Source of the DNA: an uncultured beta proteobacterium
GTDB taxonomy: Bacteria; Pseudomonadota; Gammaproteobacteria; Burkholderiales; SG8-41
Direction of reading: 5' to 3'
Length of the DNA stretch: 64,000 nucleotides
Assembly: GCA_903889565.1 (NCBI GenBank)
Contig: CAISYC010000071.1
Coordinates: 1 to 64,000 of the forward strand
In this document: positions 8,959 through 17,859 of the stretch, piece by piece
Layout of the letters: every line of letters begins with the position of its first letter
Position numbering within the stretch: position 1 is the stretch's first letter
Translations under genes and position numbers: made by a program
The notes under the pieces: generated by a model
Seen by the model: only the letters and a program-made list of their open reading frames with translations
Database searches by the model: none
Told to the model about the DNA's origin: nothing

Positions 8959-9870
8959 ATGGCGGCAAAACGCACCACGGCGCGCAGCTCGGCGGCAAAA
9001 CGCAAATACAACGACATTCTGTTTGAAGTCAAAGACCAGGTGGCGTGGATCACCATCAACCGCCCGCGCGTGTTGAATTCCTTCCGCGAACAGTCGCTTG
9101 ATGAAATGATCGACGCGCTCAAATACACGCGCGAAGACCCGTCCATCGTCTGCGCGGTGATAACCGGGGCCGGCGACAAATCGTTCTCGGCCGGCGGCGA
9201 CTTCTACGCCATGAAACGCCTCAATTTCACCAACGCTTACATGTGGAACGACCGCATGCTGGGCCTCGCGATGACCATCCGCGGCCTGCCGATCCCGGTG
9301 ATCGCGATGGTCAACGGCTGGTGCATGGGCGGCGGACACGAATTGGCGCTCTGGTGCGACGTCGTCATCGCATCCGAAAACGCGGTGCTCGGCCAGACCG
9401 GCGCCAAGGTCGGCGCCTGCCCGACGGTGGGCGCGACGCAGTATCTGCCGCGCATCATCGGCGAGCGGCTCGCGCGCGAAATGATTTTCTGCGCGCGCCG
9501 CTTCACCGCCAAAGAGGCGGTCGAGATCGGTCTTATCAACAAATGCGTGCCGCAAAAAGACCTGCTGAAAGAAACGCTCAAGTGGTGCACCACCATGAAG
9601 GGCCACAGCGCGCTGACGCTGCGCATGACCAAGCGCTCGCTCAATTTCGAATCGGACAACCTCTACGCATCGTGGCAGCACGGCATGGAACTGCTGGCCC
9701 ATGTCTGGGGCTCGCCGGAAGCGAACGAGGGTATGGACGCCTTCCTCGAGGGCCGCAAGCCGAACTTCCAGCAGTTCCGCCTGCGCGACAAGCGCGAGCT
9801 GGCGAAGTATGTTGACGGCTTCAATCGCGATCTGAATGAGCCGCCGTACATGCGGAAGAAGAAAAAGTAA
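8959..9870 (+). CDS. Enoyl-CoA hydratase/isomerase family protein (MenB/BadI-like crotonase)
   Basis: The 303-residue crotonase starts at 8959, with AGGGGA just upstream. Oxyanion-hole elements are FSAGGDFYAM and NGWCMGGGHELALWCD. The segment LGQTGAKVGACPTVGATQYL resembles the QTGxKVG region of MenB and the ring-opening hydrolase BadI more than classic enoyl-CoA hydratases. A lysine-rich N-terminal tail (residues 1-17) and a C-terminal RKKKK are present. It heads a plus-strand run with a CoA-transferase, an epimerase and a dehydrogenase, suggesting CoA-thioester catabolism in which a cyclic or branched acyl-CoA is hydrated or ring-cleaved. Confidence 0.85.
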   Translation: MAAKRTTARSSAAKRKYNDILFEVKDQVAWITINRPRVLNSFREQSLDEMIDALKYTREDPSIVCAVITGAGDKSFSAGGDFYAMKRLNFTNAYMWNDRMLGLAMTIRGLPIPVIAMVNGWCMGGGHELALWCDVVIASENAVLGQTGAKVGACPTVGATQYLPRIIGERLAREMIFCARRFTAKEAVEIGLINKCVPQKDLLKETLKWCTTMKGHSALTLRMTKRSLNFESDNLYASWQHGMELLAHVWGSPEANEGMDAFLEGRKPNFQQFRLRDKRELAKYVDGFNRDLNEPPYMRKKKK

Positions 9871-9893
9871 GGCAATAGTATTTTGCAAATATT

Positions 9894-10080
9894 CCCTCCC
9901 CCTTGAGGGGGGCGCTCGCGACACGGCGTTCGCGAAGCGGTCCGGGGCGGGAGCGAGCGCATGGCGAGCTACCCGCAAACGGCTGGCTTCGCCAGTAACG
10001 TGTCCGCGCGCCAGGGTGGGGGTGATCGGTACGATAAAATTCACCCCCATCCCCGCCTTCCCCCTTCGAGGGGGAAGGGG
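9894..10080. repeat. Inverted C/G-rich intergenic palindromes (family A, locus 2)
   Basis: A degenerate unit begins at 9894 (CCCTCCCCCTTGAGGGGGG). A complete unit in the opposite sense lies at 10041-10080 (CACCCCCATCCCCGCCTTCC, then CCCTTCGAGGGGGAAGGGG). The spacer between them is longer (about 130 bp) than at locus 1 and contains GGGTGGGGGTGA at 10014-10025, a mirror of the second unit's start. The element fills the gap between the crotonase and CoA-transferase genes. Confidence 0.65.
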
Positions 10081-10113
10081 TTTTCTGGCATTTGATTCAG
10101 CCCCGGGACATAC

Positions 10114-11313
10114 ATGACCACCGAAAACACCGGCGCGCTCGCCGGCCTGCGCATACTCGACCTCACCCGCATCCTCGCCGGTCCGCTCTCGACCATGATG
10201 CTGGGCGACATGGGCGCCGACGTCATCAAGGTCGAGCCGCCCAATGGCGACGACACGCGCAGCTGGGGCCCGCCTTTTGTTGGCAGCGAAGCCGCGTATT
10301 TTCTCGGCCTCAATCGCAACAAGCGCTCGATGACGCTCAACATGGCGTGCAAACCCGGTCAGGAAATTCTTGCTGAGCTGATCAAAAAAAGCGACGTGCT
10401 GGTCGAGAACTTCAAATCCGGCACGCTCGAAAAATGGGGCTTCTCCAACGAGTGGCTGGCCGCCAACGCGCCGCAGGTGATCCGCTGCTCGATTACCGGC
10501 TACGGCGCCAACGGGCCGAAAGGTGGATTGCCCGGCTACGATTTCATTCTGCAGGCCGAGTCCGGTCTGATGAGCATCACCGGTCCGCAGGGCGGCGAGC
10601 CGACCAAGCACGGCGTTGCACTGGTCGATGTCTGCACCGGCATGCTGGCGTCGAATTCGATTCTCGGTGCCTTGCAGGCGCGCCACCGCACCGGGCGCGG
10701 TCAGCATGTTGAAGTGTCGCTCTACGAGTCGAGTCTGTTCATGCTCGCCAACGTGGCGTCGAATTATCTGGTGGGCGGACGCGACGGCGGACGCTTCGGC
10801 AACGGTCACCCCAGCATCGTGCCCTACACCACCTATCCGACGCGTGACGGCATGATGGCGGTCGCCGTCGGCAACGATGTGCAGTTCGGCAAATTTGCGG
10901 CGGCGATCGGTCATGGTGAATGGGCCGCGGATGCGCGCTTCGCCAGAAACAAGGATCGCGTCGGCAATCGCGAGGCGCTCGACGCCGCAATCACCGCGAC
11001 GCTCAAAACCGACGAAGCCCCGGCGTGGATCGAAAAGCTCAAAAAGGCCGGTGTGCCCTGCGGCCGTATCAATTCGGTGAAACAGGCTTTCGATGATCCG
11101 CAGACCGCGGCGCGCAACATGATCGAAAAGGTCGAGCATCCGACATTGGGCGAGGTTAAATTGATCGGCACGCCGTTCAAGTTTTCGGATACCAAAACCT
11201 CGGTGCGTCGCGCGCCGCCCACGCTGGGCGAGCATACGGAAGAAATTCTGCAATCGGAACTCGGTTACGATGCAGCGAAGATCGCCGCGCTGCGCAGCGA
11301 AAAAGTGCTTTGA
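10114..11313 (+). CDS. CaiB/BaiF-type class III CoA-transferase
   Basis: The 399-residue enzyme is a full-length family III CoA-transferase. The N-terminal signature LDLTRILAGPLSTMMLGDMG is followed by ADVIKVEPPNGDDTRSW. The catalytic aspartate that forms the acyl anhydride is expected at D143 in GYDFILQAESG. The late segment GVPCGRINS is also characteristic. These enzymes move CoA between acids without ATP. Position between a crotonase and an epimerase suggests that it activates the acid fed into this pathway. The donor CoA ester is not deducible. Confidence 0.9.
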   Translation: MTTENTGALAGLRILDLTRILAGPLSTMMLGDMGADVIKVEPPNGDDTRSWGPPFVGSEAAYFLGLNRNKRSMTLNMACKPGQEILAELIKKSDVLVENFKSGTLEKWGFSNEWLAANAPQVIRCSITGYGANGPKGGLPGYDFILQAESGLMSITGPQGGEPTKHGVALVDVCTGMLASNSILGALQARHRTGRGQHVEVSLYESSLFMLANVASNYLVGGRDGGRFGNGHPSIVPYTTYPTRDGMMAVAVGNDVQFGKFAAAIGHGEWAADARFARNKDRVGNREALDAAITATLKTDEAPAWIEKLKKAGVPCGRINSVKQAFDDPQTAARNMIEKVEHPTLGEVKLIGTPFKFSDTKTSVRRAPPTLGEHTEEILQSELGYDAAKIAALRSEKVL

Positions 11314-11317
11314 TTTT

Positions 11318-11374
11318 GTGGCGCAGGCGCCTCGCCTGTGTCGTAAATGGTCGCAGGCGAGGCGCCTGCGCCAC
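11318..11374. repeat. Perfect 21-bp inverted repeat (family B palindrome)
   Basis: The arms at 11318-11338 (GTGGCGCAGGCGCCTCGCCT, then G) and 11354-11374 are exact reverse complements separated by 15 bases. The unit fills the 73-bp gap between the CoA-transferase stop and the epimerase start, and its second arm ends just before the epimerase ribosome site. It is not followed by a T-run, so it is more likely a repetitive palindrome than a simple terminator, though it could reduce read-through. Confidence 0.8.
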
Positions 11375-11386
11375 GAAAGGCCAGAC

Positions 11387-11806
11387 ATGTTTACCGGACT
11401 CAGTCATGTTTCCATCGTCGTGCCCGATCTCGACGCGGCGGCGCGCGCGCTGGAGAGCAAATACGGTCTCAAGATCGGCCCGATCGCCGTCAACGCCGAG
11501 CAGGGCGTGCGCATGGCCTATGTCGAATTTCCCAATGCGAAAATCGAATTGATGGAGCCGTCGCGCGCCGATTCGCCGGTGATGAAGTTCCTCGAAAAAA
11601 ATCCGCATGGCGGGATACACCATTTCTGCATCGGCGTTGATAGTGTCGATGCGACGAGCGCCGCCTTGGGCAGCGCCGGCGTGCGCGTGCTCGGCGACGG
11701 CAAAAAACAACTCAATGTGCACGGCGAGCGAATCGCTTTCGTGCACCCGAAGGATTTTCTCGGCGCGCTGGTCGAGCTTGAAGAACACGCGCCGCACCAA
11801 CATTAA
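11387..11806 (+). CDS. VOC-superfamily protein, methylmalonyl-CoA epimerase-like
   Basis: This 139-residue single VOC domain starts at 11387 with AAAGG upstream. Expected metal ligands are the histidines in LSHVSIVVPD (residue 7) and GIHHFCIGVD and the glutamate in LGALVELEE. The pattern, including FLEKNPHGGIHHFCIGVD, matches methylmalonyl- or ethylmalonyl-CoA epimerases. With the CoA-transferase and crotonase it points to a pathway that may end in propionyl- or methylmalonyl-CoA. Its exact substrate could instead be another 2-substituted acyl-CoA. Confidence 0.82.
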   Translation: MFTGLSHVSIVVPDLDAAARALESKYGLKIGPIAVNAEQGVRMAYVEFPNAKIELMEPSRADSPVMKFLEKNPHGGIHHFCIGVDSVDATSAALGSAGVRVLGDGKKQLNVHGERIAFVHPKDFLGALVELEEHAPHQH

Positions 11807-11817
11807 CGGAACTGCAT

Positions 11818-12873
11818 ATGAGTGAGATTCTTCGTTTTGCGATCAAGGATGTCGAGGCCTTCGTCGTGCGTGCCTACGAATCAGTCGGCATCTCCGCTGC
11901 CGAGGCCAAACGCATCGCCGAGTTGCAGGTGCGCGCCGACCTGATCGGCGCCGACGGCCACGGCGTGTTCCGTCTGCCGCAGTACATCCGCCGCATCAAG
12001 GGCGGCGCGGTCAATCTCAAACCGGATATCCGGCTCGCCCGCGAAGCGCCGGCGATGGGACTGGTCGATGGTGACAACGGCATGGGCCATCTGGTGATGC
12101 GTTATGCCACCGAAAAAGCCATCGAAAAGGCGAAATCGGCGGGGGTGGCCTGGGTTGGCGTGCAACACAGCAATCATGCGGGGCCGGCGTCGCTCTATGC
12201 CAGCATGCCGATGACGCACGATATGATCGGTTTATATCTCGCCGTCGGCAACGCCAATCACCTGCCGCCGTGGGGCGGCATCGACATGCTGCTCTCCACC
12301 AATCCGATCGCGGTAGCGGTGCCGGCGGACAAAGAGCCGCCGATCGTGCTCGATATGGCAACCACAGTGGCTGCTTACGGCAAGGTCAAAACCAAGGCGC
12401 AGCGCGGCGAGATGATGCCCGAGGGCTGGATGATGGACAGGCAGGGTAAGCCTTTGCTCGATCCAAAAAAATCCAACGAGGGATTTTTGCTGCCGATCGG
12501 CGGTTACAAGGGGTACGGCCTGTCGATGATCATCGGTTTGCTCGCCGGCACGCTGAACGGTGCGGCGAACGGTCGGGACGTCGTCGATTTCAACTTTGAC
12601 AGCACTTCGCCGACCAACACCGGGCATGTCATCGTCGCCATCAATGTGTCGATGTTTCAGCCGGTGTCGGAGTTCAAGCAGTCGGTCGATGCCTTCGTGC
12701 GCGACATTCGCAATTCGCAGAGGCTGCCCGGTGTCGACGCGATCCGCCTGCCCGGCGAAGGCAGTCACGCGCGTCTTGAAGAAAGTCTCAGGCTGGGTGT
12801 GCCGCTGTCGGGTCCGCTGGTCAAGGCGCTCAACGAACTCGCCGGCGAACTGAAGATCGCGCCGCTCGGATGA
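11818..12873 (+). CDS. Ldh-family (malate/L-lactate/ureidoglycolate-type) dehydrogenase
   Basis: The 351-residue protein belongs to the YlbC/ComC-type NAD(P)-dependent 2-hydroxyacid dehydrogenase family, which is unrelated to the Rossmann LDH/MDH family. Hallmarks are the LIGADGHGVFRLPQY segment with its catalytic histidine, GVQHSNHAGPASLYA, PPIVLDMATTVAAYGK and GGYKGYGLSMII. It starts 11 bp after the epimerase and closes the plus-strand catabolic arm, ending 4 bp before the convergent spoT stop. It likely oxidises a 2-hydroxy acid or reduces a 2-keto acid in the same route. Confidence 0.88.
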   Translation: MSEILRFAIKDVEAFVVRAYESVGISAAEAKRIAELQVRADLIGADGHGVFRLPQYIRRIKGGAVNLKPDIRLAREAPAMGLVDGDNGMGHLVMRYATEKAIEKAKSAGVAWVGVQHSNHAGPASLYASMPMTHDMIGLYLAVGNANHLPPWGGIDMLLSTNPIAVAVPADKEPPIVLDMATTVAAYGKVKTKAQRGEMMPEGWMMDRQGKPLLDPKKSNEGFLLPIGGYKGYGLSMIIGLLAGTLNGAANGRDVVDFNFDSTSPTNTGHVIVAINVSMFQPVSEFKQSVDAFVRDIRNSQRLPGVDAIRLPGEGSHARLEESLRLGVPLSGPLVKALNELAGELKIAPLG

Positions 12874-12877
12874 GTAA

Positions 12878-14995
12878 TCAGTTTTTCACGCGCGTAATCC
12901 GGATCACTTCCGGAATGCTGCGCAGCGCGCGCATGATCTTGGCGAGGTGGGGCCGGTTCGCCACCTGCAGCGTGAAGTTCATCGTCGCATACTGATCGCC
13001 GGCCTCCGGCACCACCGCGACGTTGTCGATGTTGGAGTCGGCGTCGGCGATCTCGGCGGCGACCTTGGCCAGCACACCCTGCTGGTTGATGACGACGATG
13101 CGGATGCTGACATTGAACAGCTTCTTTGTCTCCGGCGCCCATTCGACGTCGAACACCTTGTCCGGGTCCGAGCGTGTCTTGCCGATCAGCGGGCAGTCGT
13201 GGGTATGTATCAGCATGCCCTGGCCCTTGTTGATGAGGCCGATGATGGGGTCGCCGGGAATCGGGTGGCAGCATTGCGCGAACTGCACCGCCATGCCTTC
13301 GGTGCCGCGGATGACGATGGGCGCGGCCGGTTTGCGTTCGACCAGATGCGCTTCGGAGAGCGCCAGCAGACGCCGCGCCACCACCACGCCGAGGCGTTTG
13401 CCGAGGCCGATGTCGGCCAGAATATCGCGCCGCGATTTGACGCCGCTGTCCTTCAGCAGCTTGCTCCACTGCGTTTCGGTGATGGTGCCGTTGCTCGTCT
13501 GCAGCGTGCCCAGCGCCTGATTGAGCAGGCGTTCGCCGATATGCGCGGACTCCTCGTACTGCACGGTCTTCAGGAAGTGGCGGATCTGCGCGCGCGCGCG
13601 CCCGGTGTTGACGTAATTGAGCCACATCGGATTGGGTTTCGCGTGCGAGGCGGTGATGATCTCGACGCGGTCGCCGTTGCGGAGTTCGGTGCGGAGCGGC
13701 ACCAGTTCGTCGTTGATCTTGACGGCAACGCAGCGGTTGCCGATGTCGGTGTGCACCGCATAGGCGAAATCGACTGGCGTGGCACCGCGCGGCAGTGCAA
13801 GAATGCGGCCCTTGGGTGTGAACACGTAGACCTCGTCGGGGAAGAGGTCGAATTTGACGTGTTCGAGAAACTCGACGGAGTCGCCGCTGCCCGACTGGAT
13901 TTCAAGCAGGCTTTGCAGCCACTGGTGGGTCTTTTGCTGCAGATCGTTGAGCGAGGAATCCGAACTCTTGTAGAGCCAGTGCGAGGCGACGCCGGCCTCG
14001 GCGATCTTGTGCATCTCCTGCGTGCGGATCTGCACTTCGAGCGGGCTGCCGAAGGGGCCGAACAGTTTGGTGTGCAGCGACTGGTAGCCGTTCGCCTTGG
14101 GGATCGCGATGTAGTCCTTGAAGCCGCCGGGAATCGGCTTGTAGAGCCCGTGCAGCGCGCCCAGCGTGAGGTAGCACGAGGGAACGTCCTTGACGATGAT
14201 GCGGAAGCCGAAGACATCGAGCACCTTGGCGAAGGCGAGCTGCTTCTCGCGCATCTTGCGGTAGATGCTGAACAAATGTTTCTCGCGTCCCTGCACCACC
14301 GCCTCGACCTTGTCGTGGGCGAGTTTCTTTCTGATCGCGTCGAGCACCTTGCCGACCACCTCGCGGCGGTTGCCGCGCGCCGATTTCAGCGCTTTCGACA
14401 GCACGCGCTGGCGCGCCGGATACAGATGGCGGAAGCAAAGGTCTTCGAGTTCCTGATAGATGCCGTTGAGCCCCAGACGGTTGGCGATCGGCGCATAGAT
14501 GTCGAGCGTTTCGCGGGCAACCCGGTAGCGCTTGGCCGGCGGCACCGCGTCGAGCGTGCGCATGTTGTGCAGGCGGTCGGCGAGCTTGATCAGGATCACG
14601 CGCACGTCGCGCGCCATCGCCAGCAGCATCTTGCGGAAATTCTCGGCCTGCGCTTCTTCCTTGGTTTCGAATTCGATGCGGTCGAGTTTGGATACGCCAT
14701 CGACCAGTTCGGCCACCGGGTTGCCGAATTTTTTCGCGATCTCGGCCTTGCTGACCTCGGTGTCTTCCATCACGTCGTGGAGGAGGGCGGCGGTCAGCGC
14801 CTGCGGATCAAGATGGAGCTGGGCGAGGATGTTGGCCACCGCCAGCGGGTGCGACACATAGGGTTCGCCGGAGGCGCGGAACTGGCCGCTGTGCGCGTTT
14901 TCACTGAAGTGATAGGCGGTTTCAAGGCGCGTCATGTCCTCCGGCTTGAGATAGCCGGCCCACTCCTTGAACATCGTTGCGGCTTCAGGCGGCAT
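12878..14995 (-). CDS. spoT: Bifunctional (p)ppGpp synthetase/hydrolase
   Basis: The 705-residue alarmone enzyme has all four expected domains: the hydrolase HD domain (HDVMEDT at residues 73-79), the synthetase domain (GGFKDYIAIPKANGYQSLHT and LEVQIRTQEMH), the TGS domain (LPRGATPVDFAYAVHTDIGN) and the C-terminal ACT domain with IVVINQQGVLAKVAAEIADA. The intact HD motif indicates hydrolase activity, as in SpoT/Rel rather than RelA. The start is uncertain: the first ATG (14995) and one at residue 8 (14974) both lack a good ribosome site. It follows rpoZ in the usual betaproteobacterial order. Confidence 0.95.
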   Translation of the reverse strand: MPPEAATMFKEWAGYLKPEDMTRLETAYHFSENAHSGQFRASGEPYVSHPLAVANILAQLHLDPQALTAALLHDVMEDTEVSKAEIAKKFGNPVAELVDGVSKLDRIEFETKEEAQAENFRKMLLAMARDVRVILIKLADRLHNMRTLDAVPPAKRYRVARETLDIYAPIANRLGLNGIYQELEDLCFRHLYPARQRVLSKALKSARGNRREVVGKVLDAIRKKLAHDKVEAVVQGREKHLFSIYRKMREKQLAFAKVLDVFGFRIIVKDVPSCYLTLGALHGLYKPIPGGFKDYIAIPKANGYQSLHTKLFGPFGSPLEVQIRTQEMHKIAEAGVASHWLYKSSDSSLNDLQQKTHQWLQSLLEIQSGSGDSVEFLEHVKFDLFPDEVYVFTPKGRILALPRGATPVDFAYAVHTDIGNRCVAVKINDELVPLRTELRNGDRVEIITASHAKPNPMWLNYVNTGRARAQIRHFLKTVQYEESAHIGERLLNQALGTLQTSNGTITETQWSKLLKDSGVKSRRDILADIGLGKRLGVVVARRLLALSEAHLVERKPAAPIVIRGTEGMAVQFAQCCHPIPGDPIIGLINKGQGMLIHTHDCPLIGKTRSDPDKVFDVEWAPETKKLFNVSIRIVVINQQGVLAKVAAEIADADSNIDNVAVVPEAGDQYATMNFTLQVANRPHLAKIMRALRSIPEVIRITRVKN

Positions 14996-15132
14996 AAGCG
15001 GTCGCGGACGTGAGTCACCAACTCCACAAATGGGGGCGAATCACCTTACCACAACCGCCGGGCACGGGCGTGCCGGTGCCGTGCGCAGTTTCACGGCGAC
15101 GGGAAAAGTCTGTCGAATCTGTAATGGAACTA

Positions 15133-15175
15133 CCCCGCGCGGCGGGGCAGGGGGGGCTGGCTTGCAAAGCCCCCC
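15133..15175 (-). other. Two adjacent GC hairpins between rpoZ and spoT
   Basis: The sequence CCCCGC-GCG-GCGGGG (15133-15147) is followed by a second hairpin with 8-bp arms, GGGGGGCT at 15151-15158 and AGCCCCCC at 15168-15175. Neither has a U-tract on the minus strand, so they are not canonical terminators. They may attenuate or stabilise the rpoZ transcript before spoT. Confidence 0.35.
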
Positions 15176-15188
15176 GGACAGGCAACGC

Positions 15189-15395
15189 TCAGGACGGCGT
15201 TTTGTCGAGGATCTCGATGCCGTACTTTTGGGCCGACATTTCGCGCAGCGCGATCACGGTCGGTTTGTCGCGGTTTGCGTCAACCATCGGCGCTGCGCCG
15301 TTGCACAGCTGGCGGGCGCGATAGGTCGCCGCCAGGGTCAGGTCGAAACGGTTCGGGATCAGCTTGAGGCAGTCGTCTACGGTAATGCGTGCCAT
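15189..15395 (-). CDS. rpoZ: RNA polymerase omega subunit
   Basis: The 68-residue protein matches omega from its start: [20 protein letters not shown], then RARQL and [16 protein letters not shown]. It assists folding and assembly of the beta-prime subunit and contributes to ppGpp binding. It lies 11 bp downstream of gmk on the same strand and upstream of spoT, the conserved gmk-rpoZ-spoT arrangement that joins GTP metabolism to the stringent response. Confidence 0.95.
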   Translation of the reverse strand: MARITVDDCLKLIPNRFDLTLAATYRARQLCNGAAPMVDANRDKPTVIALREMSAQKYGIEILDKTPS

Positions 15396-15406
15396 GGTTG
15401 CACCCT

Positions 15407-16015
15407 CTATTTCATGCGGTTGATCAGCTCGCCGTGGCGGGCTGTTTGGACGTCCCGGCGCAGGCGTTGCGCGCGGACAACGGCGGTCAGGTCCTGCAGG
15501 GCCTCGCCGAATTTGTCGTTGATAATAACATAGTCGAACTCCGCCACGTGGCTGATCTCCTCGCGCGCCGCCGACAGCCGCCGCGCGATCACGTCCGGGG
15601 CGTCCTGGGCGCGGGTATTCAGGCGCGAAACCAGGGTTTCGAAGGACGGCGGCAGGATAAAGATGCCGATGGCGTCCGGAAACACCCGGCGCACCTGCTG
15701 TGCGCCCTGCCAGTCGATCTCGAGGAGGATGTCGCTGCCGGTCTGGCGCTGTGCGACAATCCAGCCCTGCGCGGTACCGTAGTAATTGCCGTGCACCAGC
15801 GCGCTTTCGAGAAATTCGCCGGCCGCGATCATGGCCTCGAATTTTTCCTCCGACACGAAATGGTACTCGCGCCCGTCAATTTCGCCCGCGCGCGGCGCGC
15901 GCGTAGTGTGCGAAATCGACAGCTTGATCCGGTCGTCGTGCTTTAACAGCTCGCTGACAAGGCTGGTCTTGCCGGCGCCCGACGGCGCGCAGACGATGAA
16001 TAGCGCGCCGCTCAT
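15407..16015 (-). CDS. gmk: Guanylate kinase
   Basis: The 202-residue enzyme converts GMP and ATP to GDP and ADP. The P-loop is [10 protein letters not shown] near residue 10. The GMP-binding segment includes [21 protein letters not shown], and [15 protein letters not shown] is typical. The start codon overlaps the stop of the upstream yicC-type gene by four bases (ATGA), indicating translational coupling. Confidence 0.96.
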   Translation of the reverse strand: MSGALFIVCAPSGAGKTSLVSELLKHDDRIKLSISHTTRAPRAGEIDGREYHFVSEEKFEAMIAAGEFLESALVHGNYYGTAQGWIVAQRQTGSDILLEIDWQGAQQVRRVFPDAIGIFILPPSFETLVSRLNTRAQDAPDVIARRLSAAREEISHVAEFDYVIINDKFGEALQDLTAVVRAQRLRRDVQTARHGELINRMK

Positions 16016-16878
16016 TCGATATTCTGGATCTGTTCCCGCATCTGTTCGATCAGCAGCTTGAGATCGAGCGATACCCGCGTGACTTCGACATCGACCGACT
16101 TCGAGCCCAGCGTGTTGGCCTCGCGGTTCAATTCCTGCATCATGAAATCGAGCCGTTTGCCGACCGCGCCGCCCTTCTGCAGGATGCGCTTCAATTCTGC
16201 GAGATGCGTGTTCAGGCGCGAGATTTCCTCATCGACATCGACGCGGTTGGCGAACAGCGCGAGTTCCTGGCGGATGCGCTCGTCGTCGCCGACGGCCATT
16301 GCTTCATGCAGTTTCTGGGCGAGCTTTTCCTTGTGCGCATTGATGATCTGCGGCATGCGCGGCGCCACTACCGCGATGCGTTCTTCCATCGAGGCCATGC
16401 GCTCGAGCAGGATCGCCTTCAGCTTTTCGCCTTCGCGCGCGCGCGAATCGGTGAAGTCCTCGAGCACCGACTGCAGCGCCTCGTAACAGTCGGCGCGGAT
16501 TTCCTCGACCGACAGCGCCTGCACACTCAGCACGCCGGGCCAGCGCAGGATTTCCGCCGCCGACAGGCCGGGCACGCTGGGCCATGCCAGACGCAGTTTT
16601 TCGCACAGCGCGCGCAATTGTTTGAGTGCCTCGTTGTTGAGTTCGGCCGGCACTGCCGCGTTCGACAGCGGGTTGAGCCCGATGCGGCATTCGACCTTGC
16701 CGCGCTGCAACCGCGCCGCCGCGAGTTCGCGCAGGCCCGGCTCGAGCGCGCGCAGTTCCTCCGGCAGTCTGAATTGCAGATCGAGATAGCGGTGATTGAC
16801 CGAGCGCAGTTCCACCGACAAAGCCGCGGTGGCAAGCTCGCGCGTGGCGCTGGCGTAACCCGTCATGCTGTGAATCAT
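16012..16878 (-). CDS. yicC: YicC/YloC-family endoribonuclease
   Basis: The 288-residue protein begins MIHSMTGYASATRELATA and carries the NHRYLDLQFRLPEEL segment and the C-terminal block GKRLDFMMQELNREANTLGS plus KSVD, all hallmarks of the YicC family. Members are metal-dependent endoribonucleases implicated in sRNA turnover. It is the first gene of the yicC-gmk-rpoZ-spoT run and is divergent from rph across a 134-bp spacer. Confidence 0.93.
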   Translation of the reverse strand: MIHSMTGYASATRELATAALSVELRSVNHRYLDLQFRLPEELRALEPGLRELAAARLQRGKVECRIGLNPLSNAAVPAELNNEALKQLRALCEKLRLAWPSVPGLSAAEILRWPGVLSVQALSVEEIRADCYEALQSVLEDFTDSRAREGEKLKAILLERMASMEERIAVVAPRMPQIINAHKEKLAQKLHEAMAVGDDERIRQELALFANRVDVDEEISRLNTHLAELKRILQKGGAVGKRLDFMMQELNREANTLGSKSVDVEVTRVSLDLKLLIEQMREQIQNIE

Positions 16879-17012
16879 GGTTTTCGCTTCAAGGGGAGGT
16901 GAAGGGGAGGGAAGGGTAGAATACGCGCGCTGTATCGGCAGCCCCGGGCAACGCCCTGAGGCTCACATTATGACGGCATCGCCATTTACGAACACAGGAA
17001 AGATAGCACATT

Positions 17013-17729
17013 ATGCGGCCAAGCAATCGCGAGCCCGGACAACTGCGCACGGTGCGCATTACGCGCCGTTACACCCGTCACGCCGAGGGGTCGGTGCTGA
17101 TCGAATGCGGCGATACCAAGGTTCTCTGTACCGCCAGCGTCGAGGAAAAAGTGCCCGGTTTTCTCAAGGGCAAGGGTCAGGGCTGGGTTACCGCCGAATA
17201 CGGCATGCTGCCGCGTTCGACCAACACGCGAATGGATCGCGAAGCCGCGCGCGGGAAGCAGTCGGGCCGCACCCAGGAAATCCAGCGCCTGATCGGCCGC
17301 GCCCTGCGCGCGGTGGTCGACATGAAGGCGCTGGGCGAACGCACCATCCAGATCGATTGCGACGTGCTGCAGGCCGATGGCGGCACGCGCACCGCCAGCA
17401 TCACTGGCGCCTATGTTGCCCTGCACGATGCGGTGAGCGGCCTGTTGGCGAACAAACTGATTCAGGTGACGCCGCTCAATGATGCGGTCGCCGCGGTGTC
17501 GGTCGGCATCTATGGCGGCCTGCCGGTCCTCGATCTCGATTACGCCGAGGATTCGGCCTGCGACACCGACATGAATGTGGTGATGACGGGCAACGGCGGG
17601 CTGGTCGAAGTGCAGGGCACCGCCGAGGGCAAGCCGTTCTCGCGCGCGGAAATGAATGCGCTGCTCGATCATGCGCAGAACGGCATCCGCCAGTTGATCG
17701 CGGCGCAACGCGCGGCGCTCGGATCCTGA
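17013..17729 (+). CDS. rph: Ribonuclease PH
   Basis: The 238-residue phosphorolytic exoribonuclease trims tRNA 3' ends using phosphate. It starts [20 protein letters not shown] and includes the phosphate-binding [19 protein letters not shown], the [20 protein letters not shown] block and the acidic [17 protein letters not shown]. Length and motifs are complete. A TAGAAT -10-like sequence at 16917-16922 may serve it. rdgB and hemW follow on the same strand. Confidence 0.96.
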   Translation: MRPSNREPGQLRTVRITRRYTRHAEGSVLIECGDTKVLCTASVEEKVPGFLKGKGQGWVTAEYGMLPRSTNTRMDREAARGKQSGRTQEIQRLIGRALRAVVDMKALGERTIQIDCDVLQADGGTRTASITGAYVALHDAVSGLLANKLIQVTPLNDAVAAVSVGIYGGLPVLDLDYAEDSACDTDMNVVMTGNGGLVEVQGTAEGKPFSRAEMNALLDHAQNGIRQLIAAQRAALGS

Positions 17730-17755
17730 CCGCGCGGCGGCAAAAACCCGAACGC

Positions 17756-17847
17756 GCCACAGAGATCACAGGGTTCACAGAGGGAAACCGGAAACAAAAG
17801 CGCATTCGATTTTGATTTTTCAATGTGAACCCCGTGTTTTCTGTGGC
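17756..17847. repeat. Imperfect 23-bp inverted repeat between rph and rdgB (family C)
   Basis: The arm at 17756-17778 (GCCACAGAGATCACAGGGTT, then CAC) pairs with the arm at 17825-17847 with 20 of 23 matches, enclosing a 46-base AT-richer centre. The outer arm ends 12 bp before the rdgB start. CACAGAG-type motifs like this recur in intergenic DNA of many environmental proteobacteria. The structure looks like a small non-autonomous palindromic element. Confidence 0.65.
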
Positions 17848-17859
17848 TGATCTTTCAAA

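Noticed and set aside
8947-11388. 813-codon minus-strand open frame
   Set aside because: It spans the crotonase and CoA-transferase genes in antisense, with no domain and no ribosome site.
12947-15013. 688-codon plus-strand open frame
   Set aside because: It is the antisense shadow of spoT.
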